Shown in pieces: positions 8,016 through 16,674 of a stretch of 39,265 nucleotides of DNA. Origin of the DNA: Pseudomonadota bacterium (GTDB lineage: Bacteria > Pseudomonadota > Gammaproteobacteria > Steroidobacterales > Steroidobacteraceae); NCBI GenBank assembly GCA_021792555.1, contig JAJYUL010000033.1, forward strand, positions 1 through 39,265, written 5' to 3'. Made by a program: the position numbers and the translations under genes. The first letter of the stretch is position 1; the number at the start of each line of letters is the position of its first letter. Under the pieces are notes generated by a model. The model was not told the origin of the DNA. It saw only the letters and a list, made by a program, of their open reading frames with translations, and did not search any database.

Positions 8016-10010
8016 ATGAATACACCCGCACCCGAGAGCGCCGGGTCGCTCGGCGAGTTCACGTTCCGCGGCATGGTCATCGGGGTGCTCATCACCCTGG
8101 TGTTCACCGCCGCCAATGTGTACTTCGGCCTGAAGGCCGGCATCACCTTCTCCACGTCCATCCCGGCGGCCGTGATTTCGATGGCCATCCTGCGCGCGCT
8201 GAAGGGCGCGACCATGCAGGAGAACAACATCGTGCAGACCGTGGCCTCGGCCGCGGGTACCCTCTCCAGCATCATCTTCGTGCTGCCGGGGCTGGTCATC
8301 GTCGGCTGGTGGACGGGCTTTCCGTTCTGGATGTCCTTCCTGGTGTGCGCCGCCGGCGGCATTCTCGGGGTCATGTACACCATCCCGCTGCGCCGGGCGC
8401 TGGTGACCGATTCGGATCTGCCGTACCCCGAGGGCGTCGCCTGCGCGGAGGTGCTGAAGGTCGGCTCCGGCGCGGCCCACGATGCGGACATCGAGGCCGT
8501 CGAGACCGGCGGGGCGGGGCTGAAGGCGGTGCTGGTCGGGGCGCTCACCTCGGCCGCCTTCTACGTGGTGGTGCAGACGAAGATCTTCACCAGCGACGTG
8601 GTGCGCTACTTCCGCTTCGGCAAATCGCAGGCGAGCGGATTCGATTTCAGCCTGTCGTTCGCGTTGTTTGCGATCGGCCACCTGGTCGGCCCCGCGGTCG
8701 GCATCGCCATGCTGATCGGCGCGCTGATCGGCTGGGGCTGGGCGGTGCCGCACTTTCTGCTGCTGCACCCGGCCGCGGGCTCGGCGGCCGCCGCCGCCCA
8801 GGGGGCGTGGGCGCACTACGTGCGCTTCCTCGGCGCCGGGGCGATCGGCGTCGCCGCGGTGTGGACGCTCGGCACCATGGTCAAGCCGGTCATCAAGGGG
8901 CTCGCGGGCGCCTTCGCCGCCTCGCGCGCGCGCAAGGCGGGGCTTGCGCACACGCTGCCGCGCACCGAGCAGGACATTCCGGTCGGCACGGTGGGGCTGG
9001 TCTCACTCGCCTGCCTGGTGCCGGTCGGCTGGCTGTTGTGGCATTTCAGCCGCATCAGCGGGCTCGGCGCGCACGCGCTGCTGCTCACCGTCGGCGGGGT
9101 GATCTTCATCGCCGTGATGGGCTTTCTGGTCTCGACCGTGTGCGGCTACATGGCCGGGCTCATCGGCTCCTCGAACAGCCCGCTCTCCGGGATCGGCATT
9201 CTGGTGGTGGTGGTGTTCGCGCTGCTGCTGGTGTTCATCGTCAAGTCGGGCCTGCCGCCCGATGCGGGCCGGGCGCTCGTGGCCTTCGCGCTGTTCGTCA
9301 CCTCGGTGGTGTTCGCGGTGGCCTCGATCGCCAACAACAATCTGCAGGACCTGAAGACCGGCCAGCTGGTCGATGCCACGCCCGCCAAGCAGCAGTGGGC
9401 GCTGGTGGTGGGGGTGATCGCCGGTGCGCTCGTGATCCCCCCCGTGCTCGACCTCGTCAACCACGCGTACGGGTTCCTCGGCGCTCCGGGCGTCAATCCC
9501 GCCCATGCGCTGCCGGCGCCGCAGGCGGGGCTGATCTCGGCGCTCGCCCAGGGCGTCATCCAGCACAACATCGATTGGAGCGCGATCATCGCGGGCGGGC
9601 TGATCGGTGCGGCGGTGATCGCGTTCGACGAAGTGCTCGCGCGCGTGTCGAAAACGGTGCGCGTGCCGCCGCTGGCGGTCGGACTCGGGATCTATCTGCC
9701 CACCTCGAGCACGCTGATGATCGTGGTCGGCTCGCTCGTCGGCTGGTGGTTCAACCGCCGCGCCGCGCGCGCCCCGCGTGCCGAGGCGATCAAACAGCTC
9801 GGCGTGCTGCTCGCCTCGGGGCTGATCGTGGGCGAGAGCCTCCTCGGGGTCGTGTTCGCCGCCGCCGTGGCCTTCACCGGGCGGCCCGCGCCGATTGCGC
9901 TCGTGGGTGCGGATTTCGCCACCGCCTCGATGTGGCTCGGAGGCGTCGCCTTCGCCGCCGTGGTGTTCGTGCTGTACCGCTGGGTCGAGGGCCTGGTGCG
10001 CAGCGCGTGA
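8016..10010 (+). CDS. OPT-family oligopeptide transporter
   Basis: A 664-residue membrane protein of the oligopeptide transporter (OPT) family, proton-driven importers of small peptides or metal chelates. It starts with the diagnostic FTFRGMVIGVLITLVFTAANVYFGLKAG (in pieces) and continues with FSTSIPAAVISMAILRA and QENNIVQTVASAAGTL. Later come YPEGVACAEVLK and the second-half motif GLIGSSNSPLSGIGI, then PPLAVGLGIYLPTSSTL near the end. About 15 hydrophobic segments are visible and length fits the bacterial subgroup. The ATG at 8016 is chosen because it gives a short polar lead before the first helix. A GTG at 7971 would add an arginine-rich stretch. It ends 9 bases before the convergent MFS gene, with no terminator hairpin between. 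Confidence 0.92.
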   Translation: MNTPAPESAGSLGEFTFRGMVIGVLITLVFTAANVYFGLKAGITFSTSIPAAVISMAILRALKGATMQENNIVQTVASAAGTLSSIIFVLPGLVIVGWWTGFPFWMSFLVCAAGGILGVMYTIPLRRALVTDSDLPYPEGVACAEVLKVGSGAAHDADIEAVETGGAGLKAVLVGALTSAAFYVVVQTKIFTSDVVRYFRFGKSQASGFDFSLSFALFAIGHLVGPAVGIAMLIGALIGWGWAVPHFLLLHPAAGSAAAAAQGAWAHYVRFLGAGAIGVAAVWTLGTMVKPVIKGLAGAFAASRARKAGLAHTLPRTEQDIPVGTVGLVSLACLVPVGWLLWHFSRISGLGAHALLLTVGGVIFIAVMGFLVSTVCGYMAGLIGSSNSPLSGIGILVVVVFALLLVFIVKSGLPPDAGRALVAFALFVTSVVFAVASIANNNLQDLKTGQLVDATPAKQQWALVVGVIAGALVIPPVLDLVNHAYGFLGAPGVNPAHALPAPQAGLISALAQGVIQHNIDWSAIIAGGLIGAAVIAFDEVLARVSKTVRVPPLAVGLGIYLPTSSTLMIVVGSLVGWWFNRRAARAPRAEAIKQLGVLLASGLIVGESLLGVVFAAAVAFTGRPAPIALVGADFATASMWLGGVAFAAVVFVLYRWVEGLVRSA

Positions 10011-10019
10011 GCGGCTGCG

Positions 10020-11453
10020 CTACGGGCTCGCGGCGCGCCCGTGGCCGCTGACTTCCGCGCCGGTGTTCTCCGGCAGGCTGCCGTAGGCGATGAGGCTGAG
10101 CGCGCCTAGCACGGCCATCAGGCTGAGCGCCACGCGGAAGTCGAGCGCGCCGAGCGTCGCGGAGTGGCGCATCAGGCGCGTGAAGTTCAGGATCAGCGCC
10201 GCGCTCGCCACCCCGGCGGCCATGGAGATCTGCTGGGTGAGCGAGAGCAGCACGCTCGCCGGGGCGCGCTCCTCGGGCGTCACTTCCGCGAACGTGGTCA
10301 GCGTCAGCGCGGTGAACTGCATCGAGCGGCTCGCGCCGGCGAAGAGCAGGATCAGCACGATCAGCGTCTCGGGCAGCCCCGGGGAGATCCACGCGCAGGC
10401 GGCGATGCCGAGCGCCGTGATGGCGCCGTTGACGATGAGCACCTGCCGCAGTCCGAAGCGGCGGATGATGGGGTTGGTGACGGTCTTCATCAGCAGGTTC
10501 GCCGCCATGTAGATGAGCAGCAGCACGCCGGACTGCAGCGGGCTGAGCCGGTAGACCACCTCGAGCATCATCGGCAGCAGATAGGGCGTGGCGCTGATCG
10601 CCGCGCGGGTCAGCCCGCCGCCGGAGACGGTGGCGACGCGGAATGGCCGTTTGCGCAGCACGTCGAGCCGCACCAGCGGGCGGTCGGCCGACTCGAGGTG
10701 CCGCACGGCGCCGTAGCCGGCGGCGAACGCCGCGGCCAGCAGTCCGAGCGCGAGCGTCGCCTCGATGTGCTTCCCGCCGAGCAGGTCGAGCCCGTAGCTC
10801 AGGCAGCCGACCGCCACGGCGAGCCAGAGAAACCCGCGGCGGTCGAACTCGGTGCGCTCGCTCGCCCGATGCTCGGGGATGAGCGCGAACACCAGCGCGA
10901 TGGCGAGCGCCCCGATCGGCACGTTGACGTAGAAGATCCAGCGCCACGAGAGCGCGTCGGTGATGAATCCGCCGAGCGCCGGACCGATCACCGGCGCGAG
11001 CAGCCCCGGCCACACCAGCATCGAGATCGTCGACATCAGCTCGCGCCTGTCGGTGTTGCCGAGCACGATCAGCCGCCCGACCGGCGACATCATCGCCGCC
11101 GAGCCGCCTTGCACCAGGCGCGCGGCGATGAACGCCGGAAAGCTGCCGGCAAGGCCGCAGGCCATCGAGGACAGCGTGAACAGCGCAATCGCGCCGCCGA
11201 AGAGCGTGCGCGCCCCGATGCGCTCGGCGAGCCAGGCGCTCGCCGGGATGCACACCGCCGCGGCGAGCGCGTAGGCGGTGATGCCCTCGCTGAGGCGGCT
11301 CTCGTTGGTGGCGAAGCTGTGCGCCATCGCCGGCAGCGCCGTGACGATGATGGTCGAGTCGAGGTTCTGCATGAACATCGCGGACGCGACGATGAGCGCG
11401 ATCCGGACCGAGGGCCGGCGCAGCTCGGCCATGAGTTCGCTGAGCCAGGGCAT
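10020..11453 (-). CDS. MFS transporter, DHA2-like
   Basis: A 477-residue major-facilitator permease of the 14-helix drug:H+ antiporter-2 type (MdtD/EmrB relatives). Visible marks are the first-helix QNLDSTIIVTALPAM motif with its conserved Asp, WLAERIGARTLFGGA (loop 2-3 motif A), the RLVQGGSAAMMSPVGR helix 4 and the PGLLAPVIGPALGGFI antiporter motif C region. WRWIFYVNVPIG is also present. It lies on the minus strand 48 bases after the TauE-like gene, itself overlapped with the DadA-like gene. It may therefore belong to the hydroxyproline-linked operon, either as importer or as an unrelated efflux pump. The substrate is not deducible. The ATG at 11453 is used; M8 at 11432 is an alternative. 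Confidence 0.88.
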   Translation of the reverse strand: MPWLSELMAELRRPSVRIALIVASAMFMQNLDSTIIVTALPAMAHSFATNESRLSEGITAYALAAAVCIPASAWLAERIGARTLFGGAIALFTLSSMACGLAGSFPAFIAARLVQGGSAAMMSPVGRLIVLGNTDRRELMSTISMLVWPGLLAPVIGPALGGFITDALSWRWIFYVNVPIGALAIALVFALIPEHRASERTEFDRRGFLWLAVAVGCLSYGLDLLGGKHIEATLALGLLAAAFAAGYGAVRHLESADRPLVRLDVLRKRPFRVATVSGGGLTRAAISATPYLLPMMLEVVYRLSPLQSGVLLLIYMAANLLMKTVTNPIIRRFGLRQVLIVNGAITALGIAACAWISPGLPETLIVLILLFAGASRSMQFTALTLTTFAEVTPEERAPASVLLSLTQQISMAAGVASAALILNFTRLMRHSATLGALDFRVALSLMAVLGALSLIAYGSLPENTGAEVSGHGRAASP

Positions 11454-11493
11454 CGCAGTGAGTCTAACGTCTCGGCGGCCCCGGATCGGCCCG

Positions 11494-11539
11494 CCTCTTC
11501 CTTAAGGAGGAGGCGGCCCGGGCGCACGCTGCGCCCGGG
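11494..11539 (-). terminator. Hairpins at the end of the TauE-like gene
   Basis: Two inverted repeats lie at the 3' end of the permease gene. CCCGGGCGCA / TGCGCCCGGG (11517-11526 and 11530-11539, 3-base loop) is inside the last codons. A near-perfect purine/pyrimidine palindrome at 11494-11513 spans the stop codon. There is no T-run. They may attenuate transcription into the MFS gene, but this is a guess. Confidence 0.3.
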
Positions 11540-12464
11540 TCGAGCGCGCGGCATGCAGCATCAGGGCGGCCGCATAGAGCACCACGCCCGCGACCAGCCA
11601 GCGCAGCCACTGAAGCGGCATGGACTTGACCACGTAGGCGGCGAGCAGCACCGCCGGCGGGCCGCCGAGGGCGAAGCCGATCGCCACGGGCGCGCTGTAG
11701 CGGCCGGTGCGCACGAAGCGCATGCCGCCGATGGGCATCAGGAAGGCGCACGAGCCCATCATGATGGGAAACGCTGCGCGCGGGTTCAGGCCGAGCAGGC
11801 TGAGCAGGATCAGGCACGGCGCATACAGTCCGATGCCGAGGCTCATCAGCGCGCCGAGCAGGAAATTGCCGCCCACCGCGAGCCCCCAGCGCCAGCCCTC
11901 GAGCGCGCTGGCCTCCCCGCCGAGGGGCATCCAGTGCAGGTTGGCGGCGATGAACAGCGCCGCGGCGGCCGCGAGCGCCGCGCCCATGCCCACCTGGACC
12001 GCGCGGCGCGGCAGCCTCGAGACCACACCCGCGCCGAGCCAGGCGCCGAGAATCGACGCGCCGATCATCGTCACCAGCAGGCGCGGCTCGACGAGCACGG
12101 CGGCGATGAAGATCAGCGCCTCGGTGAGGGTGGGCAGGGCGTGCCCGACGTTCAGCGTGCCGGGAATCTGCTCATCGGGAATCCGCCGGGTGAACTTCAG
12201 CACCGCCGTGGTCGGGGCGAACGAGCCGATCCCAAGGGTGTCGAAGAAGTTCGCGACGAACCCCAGGGCGAGATCCGCCCAGCGCGGCCCGGCCCCGATC
12301 CGCCGCTCCAGGCGCGACCAGCGCCACACGAAGCCGATCGCCACGAGCGCGAGCGCAACGAGCAGCGCGCGCGTGACCAGGCCTGCCGCCGGTGTGAGCC
12401 ATGCGGTCAGGCCGATTACCGCGAGGGTGAGGGCCGCGACCGCGGCCCACAGCGCCCGGCTCAC
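11502..12464 (-). CDS. TauE/SafE-family membrane permease
   Basis: A 320-residue membrane protein of the TauE/SafE (DUF81) family, whose members export or import sulfur-containing or organic anions. Two repeats are visible: LALGFVANFFDTLGIGSFAPTT in the first half, which is the family's G-x-x-N..D-x-L-G-I-G signature, and LGIGLYAPCLILLSLLGLNP in the second. About eight hydrophobic helices fill the rest. The GTG start at 12464 overlaps the stop of the DadA-like gene (GTGA), a sign of translational coupling. Its position inside the hydroxyproline-type operon makes a role in uptake of the amino acid or of a related anion conceivable. That is inference only. Confidence 0.85.
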   Translation of the reverse strand: MSRALWAAVAALTLAVIGLTAWLTPAAGLVTRALLVALALVAIGFVWRWSRLERRIGAGPRWADLALGFVANFFDTLGIGSFAPTTAVLKFTRRIPDEQIPGTLNVGHALPTLTEALIFIAAVLVEPRLLVTMIGASILGAWLGAGVVSRLPRRAVQVGMGAALAAAAALFIAANLHWMPLGGEASALEGWRWGLAVGGNFLLGALMSLGIGLYAPCLILLSLLGLNPRAAFPIMMGSCAFLMPIGGMRFVRTGRYSAPVAIGFALGGPPAVLLAAYVVKSMPLQWLRWLVAGVVLYAAALMLHAARSTRAQRAPGPPPP

Positions 12465-13729
12465 CGCGGCCGCGCCGCGCCGAAGCGGCGCAGGTCGAAG
12501 GGGCCGAGATCCAGCGGCGGGCGGCGCTGCGCAAGGAGCGCGGCCATCGCCTCGGCGGTCGGCGCCGCGAGCGTGAGCCCCAGATGTTGGTGGCCGAGGG
12601 CGTAATAGAGAGGCGCCGGCCCGGGGGCGCGGCCGATGCCGGGCAGGTAGTCCGGCAGCGTGGGGCGCGAGCCGACCCAGCCGGGGTGGGGGGGCGCGCT
12701 GCGATAGCCGAAGCGCTCGAGCGAGCGGCGCAGACGGCGCAGCTTGCGCGCATCGGGCGGCGCGCCGTGCCGCTCGAACTCCAGGTAGCTCGTCGCGCGC
12801 AGCCGCCCGCGCATCGGCGTGACGATGATGCTGTGCGTCATGTACACCACCGGGGCGTCGCAGAGCGGCGGCGTGTCGGGAAATTCGAGGTGATAACCGC
12901 GCTCGGCGGTGAGCGGCGCGTTCAGGCCGAAGCGCCGCAGGAGCGGGCCTGACTGCACGCCGGCGCACACGACCGCGGCCTGAACGGACAGCCGCCGCGC
13001 CTCGGTGCACACGGTGATGCGATCAGCCTCGGGGAGCAACTCGCGCACTTCGGTCTGTTCGAACCGTGCACCGGCCTGCACGGCGGCATCCACGAAGGCC
13101 TGGGCAACGCTGCGCGGATCGATGACGTGCGCGCTGTCCGGATACCACAGTCCCGAGACGGTGCCCGGCGCGTGCGCGCCGATGGCGCGGGTCAGGGTCT
13201 CGGGGGCCGCTTCGGTGCGCACTTGCAGCGCGCGGGCCGCGTGCGCGGTGCGCGCGGCCTGCTCGAGTGCTCTCGGTCCGCACCAGAGCGCGTAGTGTCC
13301 GTGCCGCACGAGCAGCTCGGGGTGCCCGACCTCGCGCAGGGCGCGCTCGAGCGAGTCGGCGGCCGGCCGTACCAGCGCCGCGAGCGCCGGGGTATTGCGG
13401 CGCTGATGCAATGCGGCCGCCGCGAAGCGCGCCATCCAGGGGGCGAGCGCCGCGATGCGGCGCAGCGGAATGTGCACCGGACCGCCGAAGGCGCTGAGCT
13501 CGCGCCAGAACGTCATGAGCAGCCGCACGCTGGGCAGGGGCTCGAGCTGCTCGCAGGCGATGTGCCCGGCGTTGCCGAACGATGCGCCGGCCAACGCCGG
13601 CTCAGCCCGATCGAGCAGGAGCACCCGGTGGCCCTCACGCGTCAGGCGCCAGGCGATGGCGCTGCCGACGATGCCGGCACCGATGATGGCGATGCGCTCG
13701 CGGGCGTGCGGGTCCGCCTGTGAACTCAA
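12461..13729 (-). CDS. FAD-dependent D-amino-acid (probable D-hydroxyproline) dehydrogenase, DadA-like
   Basis: A 422-residue flavoprotein of the DAO/DadA family. The ADP-binding motif is IAIIGAGIVGSAIAWRL (residues 12-28), followed by the acidic end VLLLDRAEP. A substrate-side loop GASFGNAGHIA (about 48-58) is the DadA type. The C-terminal FAD loop is seen as WVGSRPTLPDYLPGIGRAP and YYALGHQHLGLTLAA. Next to an epimerase and a DapA-family lyase, it most likely oxidises cis-4-hydroxy-D-proline to pyrroline-4-hydroxy-2-carboxylate at the membrane, passing electrons to the respiratory chain. The only start before the nucleotide-binding strand is a TTG at 13729, since no ATG or GTG is available. 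It is divergent from the DapA-family gene across the palindromic operator. Confidence 0.85.
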   Translation of the reverse strand: MSSQADPHARERIAIIGAGIVGSAIAWRLTREGHRVLLLDRAEPALAGASFGNAGHIACEQLEPLPSVRLLMTFWRELSAFGGPVHIPLRRIAALAPWMARFAAAALHQRRNTPALAALVRPAADSLERALREVGHPELLVRHGHYALWCGPRALEQAARTAHAARALQVRTEAAPETLTRAIGAHAPGTVSGLWYPDSAHVIDPRSVAQAFVDAAVQAGARFEQTEVRELLPEADRITVCTEARRLSVQAAVVCAGVQSGPLLRRFGLNAPLTAERGYHLEFPDTPPLCDAPVVYMTHSIIVTPMRGRLRATSYLEFERHGAPPDARKLRRLRRSLERFGYRSAPPHPGWVGSRPTLPDYLPGIGRAPGPAPLYYALGHQHLGLTLAAPTAEAMAALLAQRRPPLDLGPFDLRRFGAARPR

Positions 13730-13784
13730 GTTGCTGTCTCGCGCATGGAAGCACTCCGCGGGGCAGAACGTTTACTGTGCGGCG

Positions 13785-13804
13785 TTATATCGTATACGAT
13801 ATAA
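13785..13804. promoter_or_regulatory. 20-bp perfect palindrome, probable GntR/FCD operator
   Basis: TTATATCGTATACGATATAA is a perfect inverted repeat centred on GTATAC in the 102-base region between the divergent DadA-like and DapA-like genes. It ends 27 bases before the plus-strand start and 55 bases before the minus-strand start, where it could block both promoters. The TATAC-centred form is characteristic of FadR/VanR-group GntR regulators. Such a regulator is encoded at 15750. Confidence 0.75.
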
Positions 13805-13831
13805 AGAGTGAAGCAAGATGGACGGGCTCCG

Positions 13832-14755
13832 ATGAGTGCAGCAACCACTCCCCTGCCGTGCGACTGGACGGGCGTCTTCCCGGCGGTCACCACTCAGTTC
13901 GATGCCGGGCTCGCGGTCGACCTGCGAGCCACCAGCGCCGTGCAGCGTGCGCTGGTGGAGGAGGGCGTACACGGCCTGGTGGTGTTGGGTACCGTCGGGG
14001 AGAACAATTCCCTCTCGGCTGACGAGAAGCGCTCGGTGCTGGCGACGGCGGTCGCCGCCGCCGCCGGACGCATACCGGTGATCGCGGGCGTCTCGGAGCT
14101 GACCACCGCGGCGGCGGTGCGCTTCGCGCGCGATGCCGAAGCGGCGGGCGCGAGCGGCCTGATGGTGTTGCCGGCGATGGTCTACGTGCCGACCGCCGCG
14201 GAGCTCGAGGCGCATTTTCGGGCGGTCGCCGCCGCCACCAGCCTGCCGATCATGTTGTACAACAATCCGCCGGCATACCGCACCGCGATCGAGCTCGATA
14301 CGCTCGCGCGCCTCGCGGATGTGGCCAACATCGTCGCGCTGAAGGAGTCCTCCGCGGACTCGCGGCGCTTCACCGATGTGATCAACGCCTGCGGGGAGCG
14401 CTTCGCGCTGCTCGCCGGCCTCGATGATCTCGCCTTCGAGGGGCTCGTGCTCGGGGCGCGCGGCTGGGTCTCCGGGCTGACCAATGCCTTCCCGCGCGAG
14501 TCGCTCGCGCTGTACACGGCGCTGAGCGCGGGCGATCTGGCGCGCGCGCGAGAGATCTACCGCTGGTTCATGCCGCTTTTACACCTGGATGCCGGCCATG
14601 ACCTCGTGCAGTCGATCAAGCTCGCCGAGCAGATCATGGGCCGCGGCAGCGAGCGCGTGCGTCCGCCGCGTCTGCCGCTCGCCGGCGCGCGCCGCGCCCA
14701 GGTGAGCGAGCTCATCGAGCGCGCGGCCGCCACCCGCGCAGGACTGCCGCTATGA
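13832..14755 (+). CDS. DapA-family lyase, probable pyrroline-4-hydroxy-2-carboxylate deaminase
   Basis: A 307-residue class I aldolase-fold protein of the dihydrodipicolinate synthase/N-acetylneuraminate lyase family. The Schiff-base lysine is K171 in NIVALKESSADSRR and the catalytic tyrosine Y143 in LYNNPPAYR. The keto-acid loop reads GTVGENNSLSADEK, in place of the GTTGE of true DapA. The neighbouring 4-hydroxyproline epimerase and FAD dehydrogenase make it the likely deaminase that turns pyrroline-4-hydroxy-2-carboxylate into 2-oxoglutarate semialdehyde. Its stop overlaps the epimerase start (ATGA). The ATG at 13832 is chosen over a GTG at 13808. A KDG-aldolase or DapA role is less likely in this context. 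Confidence 0.85.
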   Translation: MSAATTPLPCDWTGVFPAVTTQFDAGLAVDLRATSAVQRALVEEGVHGLVVLGTVGENNSLSADEKRSVLATAVAAAAGRIPVIAGVSELTTAAAVRFARDAEAAGASGLMVLPAMVYVPTAAELEAHFRAVAAATSLPIMLYNNPPAYRTAIELDTLARLADVANIVALKESSADSRRFTDVINACGERFALLAGLDDLAFEGLVLGARGWVSGLTNAFPRESLALYTALSAGDLARAREIYRWFMPLLHLDAGHDLVQSIKLAEQIMGRGSERVRPPRLPLAGARRAQVSELIERAAATRAGLPL

Positions 14756-15750
14756 GATCGGTGTTCTTCTGCATCGACGGGCACACTGCCGGCAATCCCG
14801 TGCGGCTGGTGGCCGGCGGCGCGCCGTTTCTCACCGGCGCCACCATGAGCGAGCGGCGCGCGGACTTCGAGCGGCGCTTCGACTGGATCCGCCGCGGCCT
14901 GATGTTCGAGCCGCGCGGGCACGACATGATGTCGGGCGGCTTCGTGCTGCCGCCGCTCGATCCGGCCCACGACGCGGCGATTCTGTTCATCGAGACCAGC
15001 GGCTGCCTGCCGATGTGCGGCCACGGGACCATCGGCATGGTCACCTTCGCCATCGAGCACGGGCTGCTGCGCCCGCGCACGCCCGGCCGGCTCACGATCG
15101 AGGTGCCGGCCGGCCTCATCGGCATCGAATACGTGCTCGAGGGCGGGAAAGTCACGAGCGTGACCATCCGCAACGTGCCGGCGTATCTGGCCGCGAGTGG
15201 CCTTCAGATCGACGTGCCGGATCTCGGGCGCCTGCACCTCGATGTCGCCTACGGCGGCAACTTCTACGCCATCATCGAGCCGCAGGCCGGTTATCCGGGG
15301 ATCGAAGCGCTCGGCGCTGCGGGGCTGCTGCGCTACAGTCCGCTGGTGCGCTCGCTGGTGCGCGAGATCTACGAGCCGGTCCACCCGCTCGATGCCACCA
15401 TCCGCGGCGTGAGCCACGTCATGTGGACCGACCGGGCGCGCGGGGAGGGAGCCCATGCCCGCAACGCCGTCTTCTACGGCGAGCGGGCGATCGACCGCTC
15501 GCCCTGCGGCACCGGAACGAGCGCGCGCGTCGCACAGCTGGCCGCACGCGGAGGGCTCCGGCCCGGGGATACCTTCGTGCACGAGAGCATCATCGGCAGC
15601 CGCTTCAGCGCGCGGGTGCTCGAGTCGGTCGATCTCGCCGGCACGCGCGCGATCATTCCGGCCATCGAGGGCAGCGCGTATGCGACTGGGTTCAACACGA
15701 TCTGGATCGATGAGCGCCAGCCCTTTCCGCAAGGGTTCGTCGTGAGCTGA
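14752..15750 (+). CDS. 4-hydroxyproline 2-epimerase (proline racemase family)
   Basis: A 332-residue cofactor-free epimerase that interconverts trans-4-hydroxy-L-proline and cis-4-hydroxy-D-proline. Both catalytic cysteines of the proline-racemase family are present: C89 in LPMCGHGTIGMVTFA and C252 in RSPCGTGTSARVAQLA. This rules out the trans-3-hydroxyproline dehydratase subgroup, which has Thr at the second site. The start VFFCIDGHTAGNPVRLVAGG and GHDMMSGGFVLPP loops are those of hydroxyproline epimerases. It is the second gene of the plus-strand operon, overlapping the DapA-like gene by 4 bases and the regulator by 1 base. It is the gene that best fixes the pathway assignment. Confidence 0.9.
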   Translation: MRSVFFCIDGHTAGNPVRLVAGGAPFLTGATMSERRADFERRFDWIRRGLMFEPRGHDMMSGGFVLPPLDPAHDAAILFIETSGCLPMCGHGTIGMVTFAIEHGLLRPRTPGRLTIEVPAGLIGIEYVLEGGKVTSVTIRNVPAYLAASGLQIDVPDLGRLHLDVAYGGNFYAIIEPQAGYPGIEALGAAGLLRYSPLVRSLVREIYEPVHPLDATIRGVSHVMWTDRARGEGAHARNAVFYGERAIDRSPCGTGTSARVAQLAARGGLRPGDTFVHESIIGSRFSARVLESVDLAGTRAIIPAIEGSAYATGFNTIWIDERQPFPQGFVVS

Positions 15751-16424
15751 TGGGCACGCAGGCCGCCAAGCCGCTGGTGCGAACGATGAGCGCGCAGCTC
15801 ACCGAGCGGGTCCGTGCGCGCATCGTCAGCGGCGCCTATGCGCCGGGCTCGGCGCTGCCGCAGGATGCGCTCGCCGCCGAGTTCGGCGTCAGCAAGATCC
15901 CCGTGCGCGAGGCGCTGCTGCAGCTGCGCGCCGAGGGGCTGGTCGATATATTCGCGCACCGCGGTTTCCAGGTGCGCTCGGTGAGCGAGACCGAGGCGCA
16001 CGAGATCTTCAGGCTGCGCCTTGCGCTCGAGCCGCAGGCGATCGCGCGCGGCGCGCAGCTTGCCGGGCCGATCGAGCGCCAGAGCGCCGAGGCCGCCGCG
16101 CGCGAGCTGCACCAGGCGCTCAAGGAGGGCCGCCTCGAGGAGGCTGGCGATCTCAACGGCGCATTTCATCTGGCGCTCGTGGTGCCGGCGCGCCAGAGGC
16201 TCACCGCCGAGGTCCTGCAGCGTCTGCTCACCCTCGCGCAGCGCTATGTGCGGCTGCATCTGCAGCCGACCGGCCGTGCCTCGCGGGCCCGGCGCGAGCA
16301 TGAGACCTTGCTCGCCGCGTGGATGGCGGGCGATGCCGCGCGCGCCGAGGAATGGGCGAGAGCGCATGTCCAGGCGACCTATGAGGACCTGCTTCGGGTC
16401 TTCGGGACCGAGTCCGAGGCGTAG
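15750..16424 (+). CDS. GntR-family transcriptional regulator (FCD type)
   Basis: A 224-residue DNA-binding regulator. Residues about 8-80 form the GntR winged helix-turn-helix: RVRARIVSGAYAPGSALPQ, then AAEFGVSKIPVREALLQLRAEGLV and the wing RGFQVRSVS. The remainder is an all-helical FCD ligand domain with acidic/His positions (EIFRLRLALEPQA, DLNGAFHLALV, REHETLLAAWMAGD) that in this family bind a metal and an organic acid. The start codon shares a base with the epimerase stop (TGATG), so regulator and enzymes form one operon. The expected role is repression of both divergent operons via the palindrome at 13785-13804, relieved by a hydroxyproline-pathway metabolite. Confidence 0.9.
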   Translation: MGTQAAKPLVRTMSAQLTERVRARIVSGAYAPGSALPQDALAAEFGVSKIPVREALLQLRAEGLVDIFAHRGFQVRSVSETEAHEIFRLRLALEPQAIARGAQLAGPIERQSAEAAARELHQALKEGRLEEAGDLNGAFHLALVVPARQRLTAEVLQRLLTLAQRYVRLHLQPTGRASRARREHETLLAAWMAGDAARAEEWARAHVQATYEDLLRVFGTESEA

Positions 16425-16507
16425 ACACGCCTCTTTTGTGTCCGAGTCCCCCTGTCAGGCGTGACGTGGGGAATTGCGTCTGAGTTTGCGTCTACCGATC
16501 AGCGCAT

Positions 16508-16611
16508 CTATCACGTGGTGATCCGACGTGCGGGGAGTGGGTGTCAGTATCACGCGTGACGACGCCGTGCGTGATGAGAGGTGCGCCATTTCTACGCAAA
16601 GTGGGTAGAAA
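16508..16611. promoter_or_regulatory. Paired palindromes upstream of the Uma2 gene
   Basis: Three short inverted repeats sit in the 250-base gap. ATCAC-GTG-GTGAT lies at 16510-16522, TCACGCGTGA at 16550-16559, and TTTCTAC/GTAGAAA at 16589-16595/16605-16611. The first two share TATCACG...GTGA and are 40 bases apart, about four helical turns, like a repeated operator. What binds them is unknown. Confidence 0.35.
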
Positions 16612-16674
16612 CCGGCTATTCCGCGAGTCTCTGCGTCCGTGTAGGCTGATCCGCCCGATCATTCGGAGCACTGC

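Noticed and set aside
10164-12605. An open frame of more than 800 codons on the plus strand
   Set aside because: It is antisense to the MFS and TauE-like genes, is made mostly of R/E/H/Q/G, and arises from the G/C codon bias of those genes.
13785-13804. The palindrome as a recombination or attachment site
   Set aside because: No integrase or direct repeats are nearby, and its place between divergent catabolic operons with a GntR gene explains it better as an operator.
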